A stretch of DNA of 64,000 nucleotides, from contig NZ_VFRQ01000003.1 of assembly GCF_006385705.1 (NCBI RefSeq), forward strand, positions 399,927 to 463,926, given 5' to 3'. Below are positions 15,155 to 24,929 of this stretch, one piece after another. The stretch is from Pontibacter mangrovi (GTDB lineage Bacteria; Bacteroidota; Bacteroidia; Cytophagales; Hymenobacteraceae). The notes below the pieces were generated by a model. That model had not been told where the DNA came from, made no database searches, and saw only the letters and a program-made list of their open reading frames with translations. A program made the translations under genes and the position numbers. Positions within the stretch are counted from its first letter, which is position 1. Each line of letters opens with the position of its first letter.

Positions 15155-16153
15155 ATGTTAAACCTTACGTTTCCTCACAAGAACCTTAGCGCCGCCGTGC
15201 TGCTGGGGTCAACGCTTCTGTTCAGCGCCTGTGGCGGCGGCAACGGCGAAGAAGCCAACAGCGGCCTCTCCGGCACTATCCAGATCGACGGCTCTTCTAC
15301 TGTGTACCCTATAACCGAGGCCGTGGCGGAGGAATACCGCACCGAAGCCCCGGACGTGCGGGTAACGGTAGGCGTGTCCGGTTCGGGCGGTGGCTTTAAA
15401 AAGTTTACCCGCGGCGAAATCGATATTGTGGATGCCTCGCGCACGATAAAGCCCTCTGAAGAAGAAACGGCCAAAGAGCACAACATCTCTTACATAGAGC
15501 TGCCCGTGGCTTACGACGGCCTAACCGTGGTAGTGCACCCGGAGAACAACTGGGTAACGGAAATGACCACTGAGGACCTGAAAAAGATATGGGAGCCTGC
15601 CGCGCAGGGCAAGATCAAGAAGTGGAACCAGATTCGCCCGGAGTGGCCAGACCAGGAAATTCACCTTTACGGCCCCGGTGTGGAATCAGGCACTTACGAT
15701 TACTTTACAGAGGCTGTTGTGGGTGAGAGCGGCTCCAGCCGCGGCGACTACACCGCCAGCGAGGACGATAACGTGCTGGTGCAGGGCGTGTCTACAGACC
15801 CTAACGCCCTGGGCTTTTTCGGGTTTGCCTATTATGAGGAGAACCAGGACAAGCTAAAAGTAGTGCCAGTGGATGACATGGACGACAGCAACGGAAAGGG
15901 CGCCATCGCGCCATCGCTGGAGACGGTAAAAGACGGATCTTATGCTCCGCTGTCCCGCCCGCTGTTCATCTACGTAAACTCGAAGGCAGCCAGCACGCCA
16001 GCCGTTGTGGATTTCGTGAACTTCTACCTAGAGAGCGCCCCTGAGCTTAGCCAGGAGGTAGGTTACATTCCGCTTCCGGCGGAGATGTACAAGGAGCAGC
16101 AGGAGAAATTCAGCTCCTTCGCGAAGGCCAAAGAGGCAGCAACCCAGAAATAA
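15155..16153 (+). CDS. pstS: Phosphate ABC transporter substrate-binding protein
   Basis: A 332-residue lipoprotein (lipobox LLFSAC, Cys near residue 26). After the linker, [40 protein letters not shown] and [10 protein letters not shown] form the phosphate-binding loops typical of Pst[13 protein letters not shown] is the second phosphate-contact segment. It captures phosphate in the periplasm and hands it to PstCA. It lies 105 bp after the porin gene and 69 bp before pstC. No separate Pho box is seen in front of it, so it probably shares the porin promoter. Confidence 0.95.
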   Translation: MLNLTFPHKNLSAAVLLGSTLLFSACGGGNGEEANSGLSGTIQIDGSSTVYPITEAVAEEYRTEAPDVRVTVGVSGSGGGFKKFTRGEIDIVDASRTIKPSEEETAKEHNISYIELPVAYDGLTVVVHPENNWVTEMTTEDLKKIWEPAAQGKIKKWNQIRPEWPDQEIHLYGPGVESGTYDYFTEAVVGESGSSRGDYTASEDDNVLVQGVSTDPNALGFFGFAYYEENQDKLKVVPVDDMDDSNGKGAIAPSLETVKDGSYAPLSRPLFIYVNSKAASTPAVVDFVNFYLESAPELSQEVGYIPLPAEMYKEQQEKFSSFAKAKEAATQK

Positions 16154-16222
16154 CAGCAAGCTTTTAATCACCTCCCCTGCGGCAGTTAGCTTCCGCAGGG
16201 GAGGCAAAAACAAACCAGCACC

Positions 16223-17098
16223 TTGAGAACATCAGAAAAAATCATCGAGGGCCTGCTGTGGTTATCGGCTGTCATAACCATACTTGTAACGGTGGGCATC
16301 ATTTGGGTGCTCCTCTCCGAGTCCATCAGCTTCTTCAGGGTAGTGCCCCTGTCCGACTTCCTAACTGAGAAAGAGTGGACGCCGCTCTTTGCCGACAAGA
16401 AATTCGGTATTATGCCCCTGGTAACCGGCACCCTGCTCACAACAGGCGTGGCCATTGCCGTGGCGCTGCCCATCGGCCTCACCATTGCCGTTTACCTGAA
16501 CGAGTACGCCCATGCCCGCATGAAGCAAATCGTAAAGCCGATGCTGGAAGTGCTCGCCACCATCCCGACGGTAGTGTACGGCTTCTTCGCTTTAACCGTG
16601 GTAACCCCTTTTCTTCAGAAGATCATCCCCTCGCTGGCAGGCTTTAACGCGCTTTCGGCAGGCATTGTGATGGGGATCATGATCATCCCGATGATCTCCT
16701 CGCTGAGCGAGGATGCCATTAGCTCAGTGCCGCGCTCGCTGCGGGAAGCCGCCTACGGCATGGGTTCCACGCGCCTGCAAACGGCCTTTGGCGTGATGGT
16801 GCCGGCCGCCTCGTCGGGCATTGTGGTGTCGGTTATACTTGCCATTTCCAGGGCTGTCGGCGAAACGATGATCGTGGCCATTGCCGCCGGTCAGCAGCCG
16901 CGGCTTACCCTCAACCCGCTCGTGCCCATCGAGACCATCACCACCTATATTGTGCAGGTAAGTATGGGCGACGTGCCGCGCGGCTCGCTGGAGTATAAAA
17001 CCATTTTTGCGGCAGGCATCACGCTCTTCGTCTTCACGTTTGCCCTAAACAACCTCAGCTTCTGGATCAAAAAGAAATACCAGGAAAAGTATGACTAA
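16223..17098 (+). CDS. pstC: Phosphate ABC transporter permease
   Basis: A 291-residue inner-membrane permease with about six membrane segments, starting at TTG 16223 ([17 protein letters not shown]). The binding-protein-dependent transport signature [26 protein letters not shown] (about residues 175-200) contacts the ATPase Pst[13 protein letters not shown] and [15 protein letters not shown] are conserved PstC segments. It overlaps pstA by 8 bp, so the two permease subunits are translationally coupled. The partner order pstS-C-A-B-phoU is the classical one. Confidence 0.95.
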   Translation: MRTSEKIIEGLLWLSAVITILVTVGIIWVLLSESISFFRVVPLSDFLTEKEWTPLFADKKFGIMPLVTGTLLTTGVAIAVALPIGLTIAVYLNEYAHARMKQIVKPMLEVLATIPTVVYGFFALTVVTPFLQKIIPSLAGFNALSAGIVMGIMIIPMISSLSEDAISSVPRSLREAAYGMGSTRLQTAFGVMVPAASSGIVVSVILAISRAVGETMIVAIAAGQQPRLTLNPLVPIETITTYIVQVSMGDVPRGSLEYKTIFAAGITLFVFTFALNNLSFWIKKKYQEKYD

Positions 17099-17948
17099 CT
17101 CAGACATCAACAGGCTAAAAGATAAGGCCTTTCAGGTATTTGGCATCTTCTGCACCTTTATCGGGCTGGTGGTGCTGGCCATTTTCCTTATTGATATTGT
17201 GGCCGAGGGCATTACCCGCATCAACTGGGACTTCCTCACGAGCCTGCCTTCGCGCAGGGCCAGCCGCGCCGGCATACTTACCGCCTGGGCCGGCACCCTC
17301 TGGATACTGGTGCTCACCACGCTGATCGCCTTTCCGCTGGGCGTGGGGGCCGGCATATACCTGGAGGAGTACGGCAGGAAAAACAGGCTGGCAAACTTCC
17401 TGGAGATCAACATCGCGAACCTGGCCGGTGTGCCCTCTATCATCTATGGTTTGCTGGGCCTGGAGATATTTGGGCGGCAGATGCGCCTGGGCGGCAGCCT
17501 GCTGGCAGGGGCGCTCACGCTGTCGCTGCTCATACTTCCGATCATCATCGTAACCACCCGCGAGGCCGTTAAAGCCGTGCCCCGCAGCATCCGCGACGGC
17601 TCGTATGCCCTGGGAGCCTCTAAATGGCAAACAATATGGCACCAGGTACTGCCTGCTTCGTTTGGCGGCATCCTTACCGGTATCATCCTGGCCCTGTCGA
17701 GGGCGGTGGGCGAGGCCGCTCCGCTTATTGTGATTGGGGCGCTGGCGTACGTGCCCTTTACGCCAAGCTCGCCGCTGGATGAGTTTACGGTGCTGCCTAT
17801 TCAGATCTTTAACTGGACGTCCAGGCCACAGGAGGAGTTCCTGACCAATGCGGCGGCGGCCATTATCGTGTTGCTGGTCATTACCTTCCTGCTGAACGGC
17901 ATTGCCGTATACCTGCGTAACAAGCAGCAGAAAAAGATAAGGTGGTAA
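17091..17948 (+). CDS. pstA: Phosphate ABC transporter permease
   Basis: A 285-residue permease with six predicted membrane segments. [25 protein letters not shown] is the EAA-type loop that docks on PstB, and [16 protein letters not shown] and [16 protein letters not shown] are conserved in PstA. The C-terminus is basic ([10 protein letters not shown]). The ATG at 17091 lies within the end of pstC. With PstC it forms the membrane channel of the high-affinity phosphate importer. Confidence 0.95.
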   Translation: MTNSDINRLKDKAFQVFGIFCTFIGLVVLAIFLIDIVAEGITRINWDFLTSLPSRRASRAGILTAWAGTLWILVLTTLIAFPLGVGAGIYLEEYGRKNRLANFLEINIANLAGVPSIIYGLLGLEIFGRQMRLGGSLLAGALTLSLLILPIIIVTTREAVKAVPRSIRDGSYALGASKWQTIWHQVLPASFGGILTGIILALSRAVGEAAPLIVIGALAYVPFTPSSPLDEFTVLPIQIFNWTSRPQEEFLTNAAAAIIVLLVITFLLNGIAVYLRNKQQKKIRW

Positions 17949-18012
17949 AGCTGCCCGCGGCACCAAAAAAGTATAACTTAAACGTTCGCCCTGCACCCTT
18001 TCGCTTTTGTAT

Positions 18013-18777
18013 ATGAGTAAAAAAGAGAATAAACTGGAGGCTAAAAACCTCGATGCCTACTACGGAGACTTCCACGCGCTGAAGAACATCAACATTGCCA
18101 TGGAAGAGAAAGCCGTGACGGCCTTTATCGGCCCCTCGGGCTGCGGCAAGTCTACGTTTCTGCGCACCTTTAACCGCATGAACGACTACATAGACGGCTT
18201 CAGGATTGAGGGCCAGATCCTGCTGGACGGCAGAGACATTTACAACAAGGACATCCGCGTGGATGAACTGCGCAAAGAGGTGGGTATGGTGTTCCAGAAA
18301 CCCAACCCGTTTCCAAAGAGCATTTTTGAGAACGTGGTGTACGGCCTGAAGATACAGGGCATCAAGAAGAAATCGGTGCTGGAAGAGGCCGCTGAGAAAT
18401 CGCTGCGCCACGCGGCCCTGTGGGATGAGGTAAAGGACAAGCTGAACAAGTCGGCGCTGGCGCTATCGGGAGGGCAGCAGCAGCGCCTTTGCATTGCGCG
18501 CGCGCTGGCCATTTCGCCGTCGGTGCTGCTGATGGATGAGCCCGCCTCGGCCCTGGACCCGATCTCCACGGCCAAGATAGAGGAGCTGATCTATACTTTG
18601 AAGAACGAGTATACGATTGTGATCGTGACCCACAACATGCAGCAGGCAGGCCGGGTGAGCGATTACACCGCCTTCTTTTACATGGGCGAGCTGGTGGAGC
18701 ACAACAAGACCAGAACCATGTTCACCAGCCCAAAGGATGAGCGCACCCAAAATTACATCACGGGCCGTTTCGGTTAA
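18013..18777 (+). CDS. pstB: Phosphate ABC transporter ATP-binding protein
   Basis: A 254-residue ABC ATPase. Walker [10 protein letters not shown] (about 37-45), Q-loop VFQKPNPFP, signature LSGGQQQR (about 150), Walker [13 protein letters not shown] and switch His in VTHNMQQA are all present. [12 protein letters not shown] is diagnostic of PstB. I chose ATG 18013; a TTG two codons upstream is possible. The CDS follows pstA by 64 bp and powers phosphate import by PstSCA. Confidence 0.96.
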   Translation: MSKKENKLEAKNLDAYYGDFHALKNINIAMEEKAVTAFIGPSGCGKSTFLRTFNRMNDYIDGFRIEGQILLDGRDIYNKDIRVDELRKEVGMVFQKPNPFPKSIFENVVYGLKIQGIKKKSVLEEAAEKSLRHAALWDEVKDKLNKSALALSGGQQQRLCIARALAISPSVLLMDEPASALDPISTAKIEELIYTLKNEYTIVIVTHNMQQAGRVSDYTAFFYMGELVEHNKTRTMFTSPKDERTQNYITGRFG

Positions 18778-18825
18778 GCGCTCCTGTTATTGCATTGGTA
18801 GTTTCTCACTCAAAATAAGATCAAG

Positions 18826-19512
18826 ATGCCTCAATTAGACACTGAGTTAAACCGAATAAAAACAAAGCTGCTGGAGATGTGGGACCTGGTGGAGTATCAG
18901 GTGCAGGCTTGCCAACAGGCCATGCTGACCGCTGACGTGGAGTTGGCTAAGCAGGTGGTAAAGCGCGACCGCAAGGTAAACCAGTTCGATGTGAAGATAG
19001 ACCGCATGTGCGAGAACTTCTTTGCGCTGTTTACGCCCGTGGCCGTAGACCTGCGCCTGGTGCTGGCTGTGCTGAAGATCAACTCGAACCTGGAGCGCGT
19101 CGGCGACTCTGCCGAGGGCGTGGCGCGCTTTGCCAAACAGCTAAAAGCCCCCGCCGACCCGCAGCTGCTGGAGCAGGCCAAAGTGCTGCCCATGTTTGAG
19201 GAGGCGCTGGGAATGCTGGTAGACTGCCGCAAAGCCTTCCAAAACAACGACACCGCACTGGCGAAAGCCATCATCAAGCGCGACAAGGACCTGAACAAGA
19301 TCCACCGCAAGTCAGACACAGTAGTGGCCAAGTTCATGACAGAGCACCCTGATAAGATTGCCGAGGCGCTGGCCGTGCATGCCGTCATCAAAAAGCTGGA
19401 GCGTGTGGGAGACCAGGTAACAAACATTGCCGAGGAGATCATCTTCTACCGCGATGCCAAGATCATCAAACACAAAAGCGACAAGAAAAAGAAGAAGAAA
19501 AAGGAAGATTAA
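18826..19512 (+). CDS. phoU: Phosphate transport system regulatory protein PhoU
   Basis: A 228-residue all-helical protein with two PhoU repeats (about 5-100 and 115-210). Each holds an E/DxxxD-type metal motif: SNLERVGDSAEG in the first and KKLERVGDQVTNIAEEI in the second. PhoU links the Pst transporter to the PhoR-PhoB signal system and restrains the regulon when phosphate is plentiful. The C-terminus is an unusual run of lysines (DKKKKKKKED type). It is the last gene of the pst operon and is followed by a terminator at 19586. Confidence 0.93.
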   Translation: MPQLDTELNRIKTKLLEMWDLVEYQVQACQQAMLTADVELAKQVVKRDRKVNQFDVKIDRMCENFFALFTPVAVDLRLVLAVLKINSNLERVGDSAEGVARFAKQLKAPADPQLLEQAKVLPMFEEALGMLVDCRKAFQNNDTALAKAIIKRDKDLNKIHRKSDTVVAKFMTEHPDKIAEALAVHAVIKKLERVGDQVTNIAEEIIFYRDAKIIKHKSDKKKKKKKED

Positions 19513-19585
19513 GCTTGATTGTTAAATGGTTGGATTGTTACATTGATGATCCGGCAAAGTATAAAAGTATAGGATAAATACCCAG

Positions 19586-19619
19586 AAAGCACGGGCCGCA
19601 GCGGTTCGTGCTTTTTTGT
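19586..19619 (+). terminator. Rho-independent terminator of the pst-phoU operon
   Basis: Stem AAAGCACG/CGTGCTTT (19586-19593 with 19607-19614), inner CCGC/GCGG pairing and a T-run. Confidence 0.75.
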
Positions 19620-19753
19620 TTGTCTGCTCCAGGATGAAGTTTATACTTTATACTACTAACAGCCAAAGTATAACCCGAGGCCCGCAGCCACCTTACAACT
19701 GCTCAACTTCCAGGCCTTATAACTCATTAACACCCAAACTCTCTCTCTTAGAT

Positions 19754-19761
19754 TACCTTTG
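19754..19761 (+). promoter_or_regulatory. -7 element before ccmB
   Basis: TACCTTTG matches TAnnTTTG exactly and lies 20 bp upstream of the TTG start of ccmB. No clear -33 TTTG is visible. Confidence 0.5.
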
Positions 19762-19781
19762 CAACGATTTGTGCCTTAACT

Positions 19782-20471
19782 TTGGGCCAAAACCGTAAGA
19801 AAGTGCTGCTGAAAGAGATTTTATACCTGATTCGGAAAGACCTGGTGCTGGAGTGGCGGCAGAAGTATGCGCTAAACGGCATGTTGCTGTATGTGGGCAG
19901 CGTGGTGTTTGTGTGCTACCTGAGCTTTGGCATGCGGTCCAACATCCTTGTGGCACCTGTCTGGAACGCCATGCTCTGGATTATACTTTTGTTCGTGTCG
20001 GTTAACGCCATCGCCAAAAGCTTTATGCAGGAGAACCGCGGGCGGCTGCTATACTTTTACTCCATTGTAAGCCCGCAGGGCATTATCCTGGCCAAGATCA
20101 TTTACAACACGGCGCTCATGCTGCTGCTGGCCCTTATCTGTTTTGTGTTCTATGGATTTGTGCTGGGCAACCCGGTGCAGGATGTGCCCATGTTCCTGCT
20201 CTCCATTCTGCTGGGCGCCGTGGGCTTCTCCACCTCGCTCACCATGATCTCGAGCATTGCCAGCAAGGCGGCAAACAGCAGCACCCTAATGGCCGTGCTC
20301 AGCTTCCCGGTGATCGTGCCGATGCTGCTCATGCTCATTAAAATGTCTAAAAACGCCATGGATGGCCTCAACCGTAGCGCCAGCCTCGACGAACTGCTTA
20401 CCCTGCTTGCCATAAACATGATTGTTGTCACTGTTTCTTACATCTTATTCCCGTACCTTTGGCGTTCGTGA
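19782..20471 (+). CDS. ccmB: Heme exporter subunit CcmB
   Basis: A 229-residue inner-membrane protein with six hydrophobic segments. The opening LLKEILYLIRKDLVLEWRQKYALNG is characteristic of CcmB in Bacteroidota, and ENRGRLLYFYSIVSPQ matches the family. CcmB acts with CcmA, CcmC and CcmD in delivering heme to CcmE for cytochrome c maturation. ccmA is not in the window. The start is a TTG at 19782, just behind a good -7 element. A 213-bp gap without gene or terminator precedes ccmC. Confidence 0.88.
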   Translation: MGQNRKKVLLKEILYLIRKDLVLEWRQKYALNGMLLYVGSVVFVCYLSFGMRSNILVAPVWNAMLWIILLFVSVNAIAKSFMQENRGRLLYFYSIVSPQGIILAKIIYNTALMLLLALICFVFYGFVLGNPVQDVPMFLLSILLGAVGFSTSLTMISSIASKAANSSTLMAVLSFPVIVPMLLMLIKMSKNAMDGLNRSASLDELLTLLAINMIVVTVSYILFPYLWRS

Positions 20472-20684
20472 GCAGGCACTGGATGTTAGGCGATACGCTG
20501 TGAAAAACTGGAACAGAAACAGAAGCGATAAGCGTTGTTATTGAAAACAGGAACCGATACTTGTACCATCTGCATTGGCTTTTGCTGTATGTAAAGCAAA
20601 GTATAAATATGTCCAGAACTATAAAGTATAACCGGTGAGAAAGAACTCTAACATTTATTGCCTGATATCTAGCATCTAAATAAT

Positions 20685-21350
20685 ATGAAAAAGAATTGGT
20701 GGAAGGCGCTGGCCGTAGTGCTACTGGTGTTTACCGTAGTGGCCGGCATGCTCTCTAACGTGCCGCGGCTGGCCATCCTGAACGAGACCATCCGCAACTT
20801 ATACTTTCACGTGCCCATGTGGTTCGGCATGATCCTGATCCTGACGACATCGGTGGTCTACTCTATCAAGTACCTCCGCAACCCCACCGTTAAAAACGAC
20901 GTGATTGCCTTTGAGGCGGCTAAAGTGGGCATCCTGTTCGGGGTGCTGGGCATTGTGACCGGCATGGAGTGGGCAAAGTTTACCTGGGGCGAGTACTGGA
21001 GCAACGACCCGAAGCAGAACGCCTCGGCCATCGGCTTGCTCATCTACTTTGCTTACCTGGTGCTGCGCAGCTCCTTTAACGAGCAGCAGCAGCGCGCGCG
21101 CATCAGTGCCGTGTACAACATCTTCGCCTTTGCCGCGCTCATCCCGCTGCTCTTTATCCTGCCGCGCCTCACCGACTCGCTGCACCCGGGCAACGGCGGC
21201 AACCCCGGCTTTAACACCTACGACCTGGACAGTAGCCTGCGCATGGTGTTTTACCCTGCCGTTATCGGCTGGACGCTGCTGGGCATCTGGATCGTGAACG
21301 TAAAATCGAGATTAGAAATACTGAGACAACGCTTATATGAGACTGTTTAG
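20685..21350 (+). CDS. ccmC: Heme handling protein CcmC (CcsA/HemX type)
   Basis: A 221-residue membrane protein with about six membrane segments. The family's tryptophan-rich heme motif is present as WGEYWSNDPKQNA near residues 98-110, in the WGxxWxxDPK form usual for Bacteroidota, and flanking His residues are seen in FHVPMWFGM and DSLHPGNGG. CcmC loads heme on CcmE. The next gene (CcmD-like) overlaps it by 14 bp, which argues for a joint complex. Confidence 0.9.
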   Translation: MKKNWWKALAVVLLVFTVVAGMLSNVPRLAILNETIRNLYFHVPMWFGMILILTTSVVYSIKYLRNPTVKNDVIAFEAAKVGILFGVLGIVTGMEWAKFTWGEYWSNDPKQNASAIGLLIYFAYLVLRSSFNEQQQRARISAVYNIFAFAALIPLLFILPRLTDSLHPGNGGNPGFNTYDLDSSLRMVFYPAVIGWTLLGIWIVNVKSRLEILRQRLYETV

Positions 21351-21603
21351 AATCGTGGCCCTGTGGTGCTTTATACTTGGGAGCATGGCAGGCCTGCAGC
21401 CGGCAAAAGCCCAGCCGGCCCAAACCGAGGTAGAGCTTTCCTCGGCCCAGCAACCGGAAGTAGAAATGGCGGACACCCTGCGCCAGGAAGGCAAGATCTA
21501 CGTGGTGGTTATCGTGCTGCTTACCGTGCTCACCGGCCTGATCATTTACCTGGTGGTGCTGGACCGCAAGGTGAGCCGCCTGGAAAAACAAATGCGCGAT
21601 TAG
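21337..21603 (+). CDS. CcmD-like small membrane protein
   Basis: An 88-residue protein with an N-terminal signal-like segment (ending AKAQ at about residue 28) and one membrane segment, GKIYVVVIVLLTVLTGLIIYLVV. A charged DRKVSRLEKQMRD follows. One short membrane helix followed by a basic heptad tail is the CcmD pattern, where the protein stabilises the CcmC-CcmE complex. It overlaps ccmC and precedes ccmE. Sequence identity to proteobacterial CcmD is not obvious, so the call rests on shape and place. Confidence 0.75.
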   Translation: MRLFRIVALWCFILGSMAGLQPAKAQPAQTEVELSSAQQPEVEMADTLRQEGKIYVVVIVLLTVLTGLIIYLVVLDRKVSRLEKQMRD

Positions 21604-21699
21604 CAGCTAGTAAGTATAAAATAAGCCTGCAGCCATGGATTTATATTAAGCTGCAGCGTGTTAGGCTAACAGAAAAACATTACCCATACTTTTATCAGG

Positions 21700-22125
21700 A
21701 TGAAAAAGACACACATCATCGGGATTTTAGTAATTGCCGTGGCAATTGTTATCATCATGTCTTCGGTAGGCGACGCCAGCACTTATGTCTCCTTCGGCGA
21801 GGCCATTGAGCTTGCCCAGGACGGCGACATGACCAAGGTGCACGTGGTAGGGCGCTTGAAGAAGGACACCCAGGGCCACATCGTGGATATGAACTACGAC
21901 CCGCTGGTAGACCCCAACTACTTCTCCTTTACCCTTGTAGACACGAACCGCTACGAGCAGAAGGTGGTGTACTTCAACCCGAAACCGCAGGACTTTGAGC
22001 GCTCTGAGCAGGTAGTGATAACCGGAAGCATGAAAAACGATGTGTTTGTGGCCGACAAGATCCTGCTGAAGTGCCCGTCTAAGTATGTGGAGAAAGAAAT
22101 CCAGCAGAACACAGCAAGCCTGTAA
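21700..22125 (+). CDS. ccmE: Cytochrome c maturation heme chaperone CcmE, CxxxY type
   Basis: A 141-residue protein with one N-terminal membrane anchor (residues 5-22) and an OB-fold periplasmic domain (KVHVVGRL to FVADKILLKCPSKY). In most bacteria heme is held covalently by His in an HxxxY motif. Here the equivalent position reads CPSKY, a CxxxY motif as described for CcmE of some archaea and sulfate reducers. The protein receives heme from CcmC and passes it to CcmF. It lies between the ccmD-like gene and ccmF. Confidence 0.9.
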   Translation: MKKTHIIGILVIAVAIVIIMSSVGDASTYVSFGEAIELAQDGDMTKVHVVGRLKKDTQGHIVDMNYDPLVDPNYFSFTLVDTNRYEQKVVYFNPKPQDFERSEQVVITGSMKNDVFVADKILLKCPSKYVEKEIQQNTASL

Positions 22126-22138
22126 CTTAAGTTTAGGA

Positions 22139-22211
22139 GTTTGGGAGTTAAAGAGTGATGATACATTAGCTTTCAACTTTCTAACTCCCAAACGCTCTAA
22201 CTCTTTAACTC
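22139..22211 (+). other. Mutually exclusive hairpins upstream of ccmF
   Basis: The segment 22139-22155 can pair with 22182-22193 (12 bp, GTTTGGGAGTTA with TAACTCCCAAAC). Part of it, 22145-22155, can instead pair with 22201-22211 (11 bp, GAGTTAAAGAG with CTCTTTAACTC), which ends 15 bp before the ccmF ATG. Two exclusive folds this near a start could affect translation; it may also be a decayed repeat. Confidence 0.45.
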
Positions 22212-22225
22212 TCTAACTATAAAAA

Positions 22226-24823
22226 ATGATTAATACGCTGATCGGGGATATTGGCCATGCAAGTGTGATTGTGGCTTTTGTGGCGGCCATTGTGTCTTCC
22301 TACGCATACTTTATGGCGTCTCGTGCCACGGTAGAGCTCTCCGGCGACGACAGCTGGCGCAAGCTGGGCCGCTGGGCTTTTTACGTGCACGGTGCCGCCG
22401 TTTTGATGATCATCTTCGCGCTGTTCAACATCATTTACGAGCACCGCTACGAGTATTATTACGCCTGGAGCCACTCCTCCGATCACTTGCCTGTACACTA
22501 CATGATCTCCAGCTTCTGGGAGGGCCAGGAAGGCTCTTTCCTGCTGTGGGTTTTCTGGCATGTGGTGCTGGGCGTGGTGCTGATCAACAGCGGCAAAAAG
22601 AACAAAACCTGGGAAGCGCCTGTGATGGGCATGTTCTCCTTTGTGCAGCTCTTCCTTACCTCCATGATCCTGGGCGTGGTGATCGGCGACCTGAAGATCG
22701 GCTCCTCGCCTTTCATCCTGATGCGCGACTTTATGCCAGACACGCCGGTGTTTGCCATGGACCCGAACTTTGTGCCTGCCGACGGCACTGGCCTTAACCC
22801 GCTGCTGCAAAACTACTGGATGGTGATTCACCCGCCAACGCTGTTCCTGGGCTTTGCCGCCACGCTGGTGCCGTTTGCCTTTGCAATGGCCGGCCTCTGG
22901 AAAGGCAAGTTTCATGAGTGGATCAAGCCTTCGTTGCCGTGGGCTCACTTTGCAGCAGTAACGCTGGGCATCGGTATCATGATGGGTGCTTACTGGGCTT
23001 ACGAGACCCTGAACTTCGGGGGCTACTGGAACTGGGACCCGGTGGAGAACGCCGTGTACATCCCGTGGCTGGTGCTGGTGGGCGCCATCCATACCATGGT
23101 GGCCTATAACCGTGGCAAATCAGGCCTCAAAGCCTCTTACCTCCTGGTGATCGCCTCGTTTATACTTATACTTTACGCCACCTTCCTTACCCGAAGCGGC
23201 ATCCTGGGCAACGCCTCCGTCCACTCTTTCACCGACCTGGGCCTATCGGGGCAGTTGTTTACCTACCTGGCTGCCTTTGCTGTGCTGGCTGTTGGCCTGC
23301 TGGTGTACCGCTGGAAGAGCATCCCGACCACCGATAAGGAGCTTACGACCTACAGCGGCGAGTTCTGGGTGTTTATCGGCGCGATTGTGCTGTGCCTGGC
23401 TGCGTTTCAGGTGCTGTTTACCACTTCCATCCCGGTTTACAATTCATTCTTAGGATTTATCGGCATAGAGTCTAACGCGGCCCTGCCAGCCGACCAGATC
23501 GCCCACTATACCAAGTTCCAGTTGTGGGGCGGCGTAGCCGTAGCCATACTTACCGGCGTGGGCCAGCTGCTGTGGTGGCGCAAAGGCGAGAAAAGCAGCT
23601 TTGTGGATGCCATTACTATTCCGGGCATGCTCACGCTGCTGTTTGCCAGCCTTGTTATCGTGCTTTCCAAAATGGGCATGCTGCACGAGACGATGAACAA
23701 CCCGGTGTTTATTATCCTGCTGGTGGCTTCGCTGTTTGCCGTGTTTGCCAACCTGAGCATTATTCTGAGCCTGCTGCATAAAAAAGTGACCCTTTCGGGG
23801 GGCGCTGTGGCGCACATCGGCATTGCCTTAATGCTGCTGGGCATCCTGTTCTCGTCGGGCTACGATAACATCATCTCCCAAAACACGTCGGGCATGGTGT
23901 ATTCCCGTGAGTTTCCGGATGAGATAAACCACGACAACGTGCTCCTGTGGCGCAACACGCCCGTGGACATGGACAAGTATTCCGTGAGCTACCACGGCCA
24001 GTTCCAGGAGGTGATCGGCGTGCCCGGCTACGTAAACCGTGAGCTGCTCTTCCCGACGCCTGATCCTTACAAAGCCATTGCCCGCGGCCCTATAAAAGCG
24101 AACGACAAAGTATACTTTGAGACAGGCGATACCCTGGACCTGTACTCTCCGGAAAACACCTTTTACCAGGTGCAGTACAAGGAGCGCGAGGGCGACAAAA
24201 CATTCACGCTTTACCCGCGCGCGCAGGTGAACCCGAACATGGGCCTGCTGGCCTCTCCGGACATCAAGCACTTTGCCAGCATGGACCTGTACACGCACGT
24301 ATCGTCTGTGCCGGACCCGAGCGAGGAGAAGGACTGGGGCGAGCTGCAGGAGTATGACCTGACAGCCGGCGACACCATCATCCTGAACGATTACATTGCC
24401 GTGTTTAACGGCATCGAGAAAATAGACCAGGTGCCGGGCGTGACGCTGGAACCGGGCGACGTGGCGGTGCAGGCCGACCTGAAAATATTTGGCGAGCGCA
24501 AGCAGTACCACGCGCACCCAGTGCTGATGATCAAGAACCAGATGATGGGCCGTGTTCCGGAAGAGATCGGCGACCTGGGCCTTCGCCTCACGTTCCTCAA
24601 CATCGACCCGGAGAACAACAAGTTTAAAATCGGTGTGAATGCCTCGCAGAAAGACTACATCATTCTGAAAGCCATTGAAAAGCCGTTCGTGAACATCCTC
24701 TGGATTGGCACTATTGTGATGGGCATTGGCTTTGTAATGGCCATTGTGCGCCGCAACGAGGGCAAGGCAAAAGCCAAGCCTGCCGCCCCAAGAGAGAAAA
24801 AACGAAAAGTACAGGCTGCGTAA
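22226..24823 (+). CDS. ccmF: Cytochrome c heme lyase subunit CcmF
   Basis: An 865-residue multi-pass membrane protein. The heme-binding WWD domain reads GGYWNWDPVENAVYIPWLVL, near residue 255, with conserved His in VIHPPTLFLG and GAIHTMVAY. The C-terminal third is a large periplasmic region before a last membrane helix and a basic tail (PAAPREKKRKVQ). CcmF takes heme from CcmE and attaches it to apocytochrome c. It is longer than E. coli CcmF, as usual in Bacteroidota, and ends the ccm cluster at a terminator. A 14-bp palindrome CAAAGTATACTTTG lies in it at 24106. Confidence 0.92.
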   Translation: MINTLIGDIGHASVIVAFVAAIVSSYAYFMASRATVELSGDDSWRKLGRWAFYVHGAAVLMIIFALFNIIYEHRYEYYYAWSHSSDHLPVHYMISSFWEGQEGSFLLWVFWHVVLGVVLINSGKKNKTWEAPVMGMFSFVQLFLTSMILGVVIGDLKIGSSPFILMRDFMPDTPVFAMDPNFVPADGTGLNPLLQNYWMVIHPPTLFLGFAATLVPFAFAMAGLWKGKFHEWIKPSLPWAHFAAVTLGIGIMMGAYWAYETLNFGGYWNWDPVENAVYIPWLVLVGAIHTMVAYNRGKSGLKASYLLVIASFILILYATFLTRSGILGNASVHSFTDLGLSGQLFTYLAAFAVLAVGLLVYRWKSIPTTDKELTTYSGEFWVFIGAIVLCLAAFQVLFTTSIPVYNSFLGFIGIESNAALPADQIAHYTKFQLWGGVAVAILTGVGQLLWWRKGEKSSFVDAITIPGMLTLLFASLVIVLSKMGMLHETMNNPVFIILLVASLFAVFANLSIILSLLHKKVTLSGGAVAHIGIALMLLGILFSSGYDNIISQNTSGMVYSREFPDEINHDNVLLWRNTPVDMDKYSVSYHGQFQEVIGVPGYVNRELLFPTPDPYKAIARGPIKANDKVYFETGDTLDLYSPENTFYQVQYKEREGDKTFTLYPRAQVNPNMGLLASPDIKHFASMDLYTHVSSVPDPSEEKDWGELQEYDLTAGDTIILNDYIAVFNGIEKIDQVPGVTLEPGDVAVQADLKIFGERKQYHAHPVLMIKNQMMGRVPEEIGDLGLRLTFLNIDPENNKFKIGVNASQKDYIILKAIEKPFVNILWIGTIVMGIGFVMAIVRRNEGKAKAKPAAPREKKRKVQAA

Positions 24824-24841
24824 GCATTGCCGACAACTATC

Positions 24842-24876
24842 AAAGAGCCTTTGCTGCCATAGCAAGGGCTCTTTTT
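24842..24876 (+). terminator. Rho-independent terminator after ccmF
   Basis: Stem AAAGAGCC-TTTGCT with complement AGCAA-GGGCTCTTT, loop GCCAT and a T-run. Confidence 0.8.
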
Positions 24877-24929
24877 GTTTTGCAGCCCGCAGCACGTAAC
24901 TTGCCGGCGGCACCAAGTATAAAACAAGT

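Noticed and set aside
17115..17996. 293-codon leftward open frame over pstA
   Set aside because: Antisense shadow rich in Arg, Gln and Gly; pstA is well supported.
22217..23092. 291-codon leftward open frame inside ccmF
   Set aside because: His/Arg/Val-rich antisense reading of a GC-rich membrane gene; no domain and no start context.
23828..24916. 362-codon leftward open frame inside ccmF
   Set aside because: Same antisense effect over the 3' half of ccmF; it also runs over the ccmF terminator.
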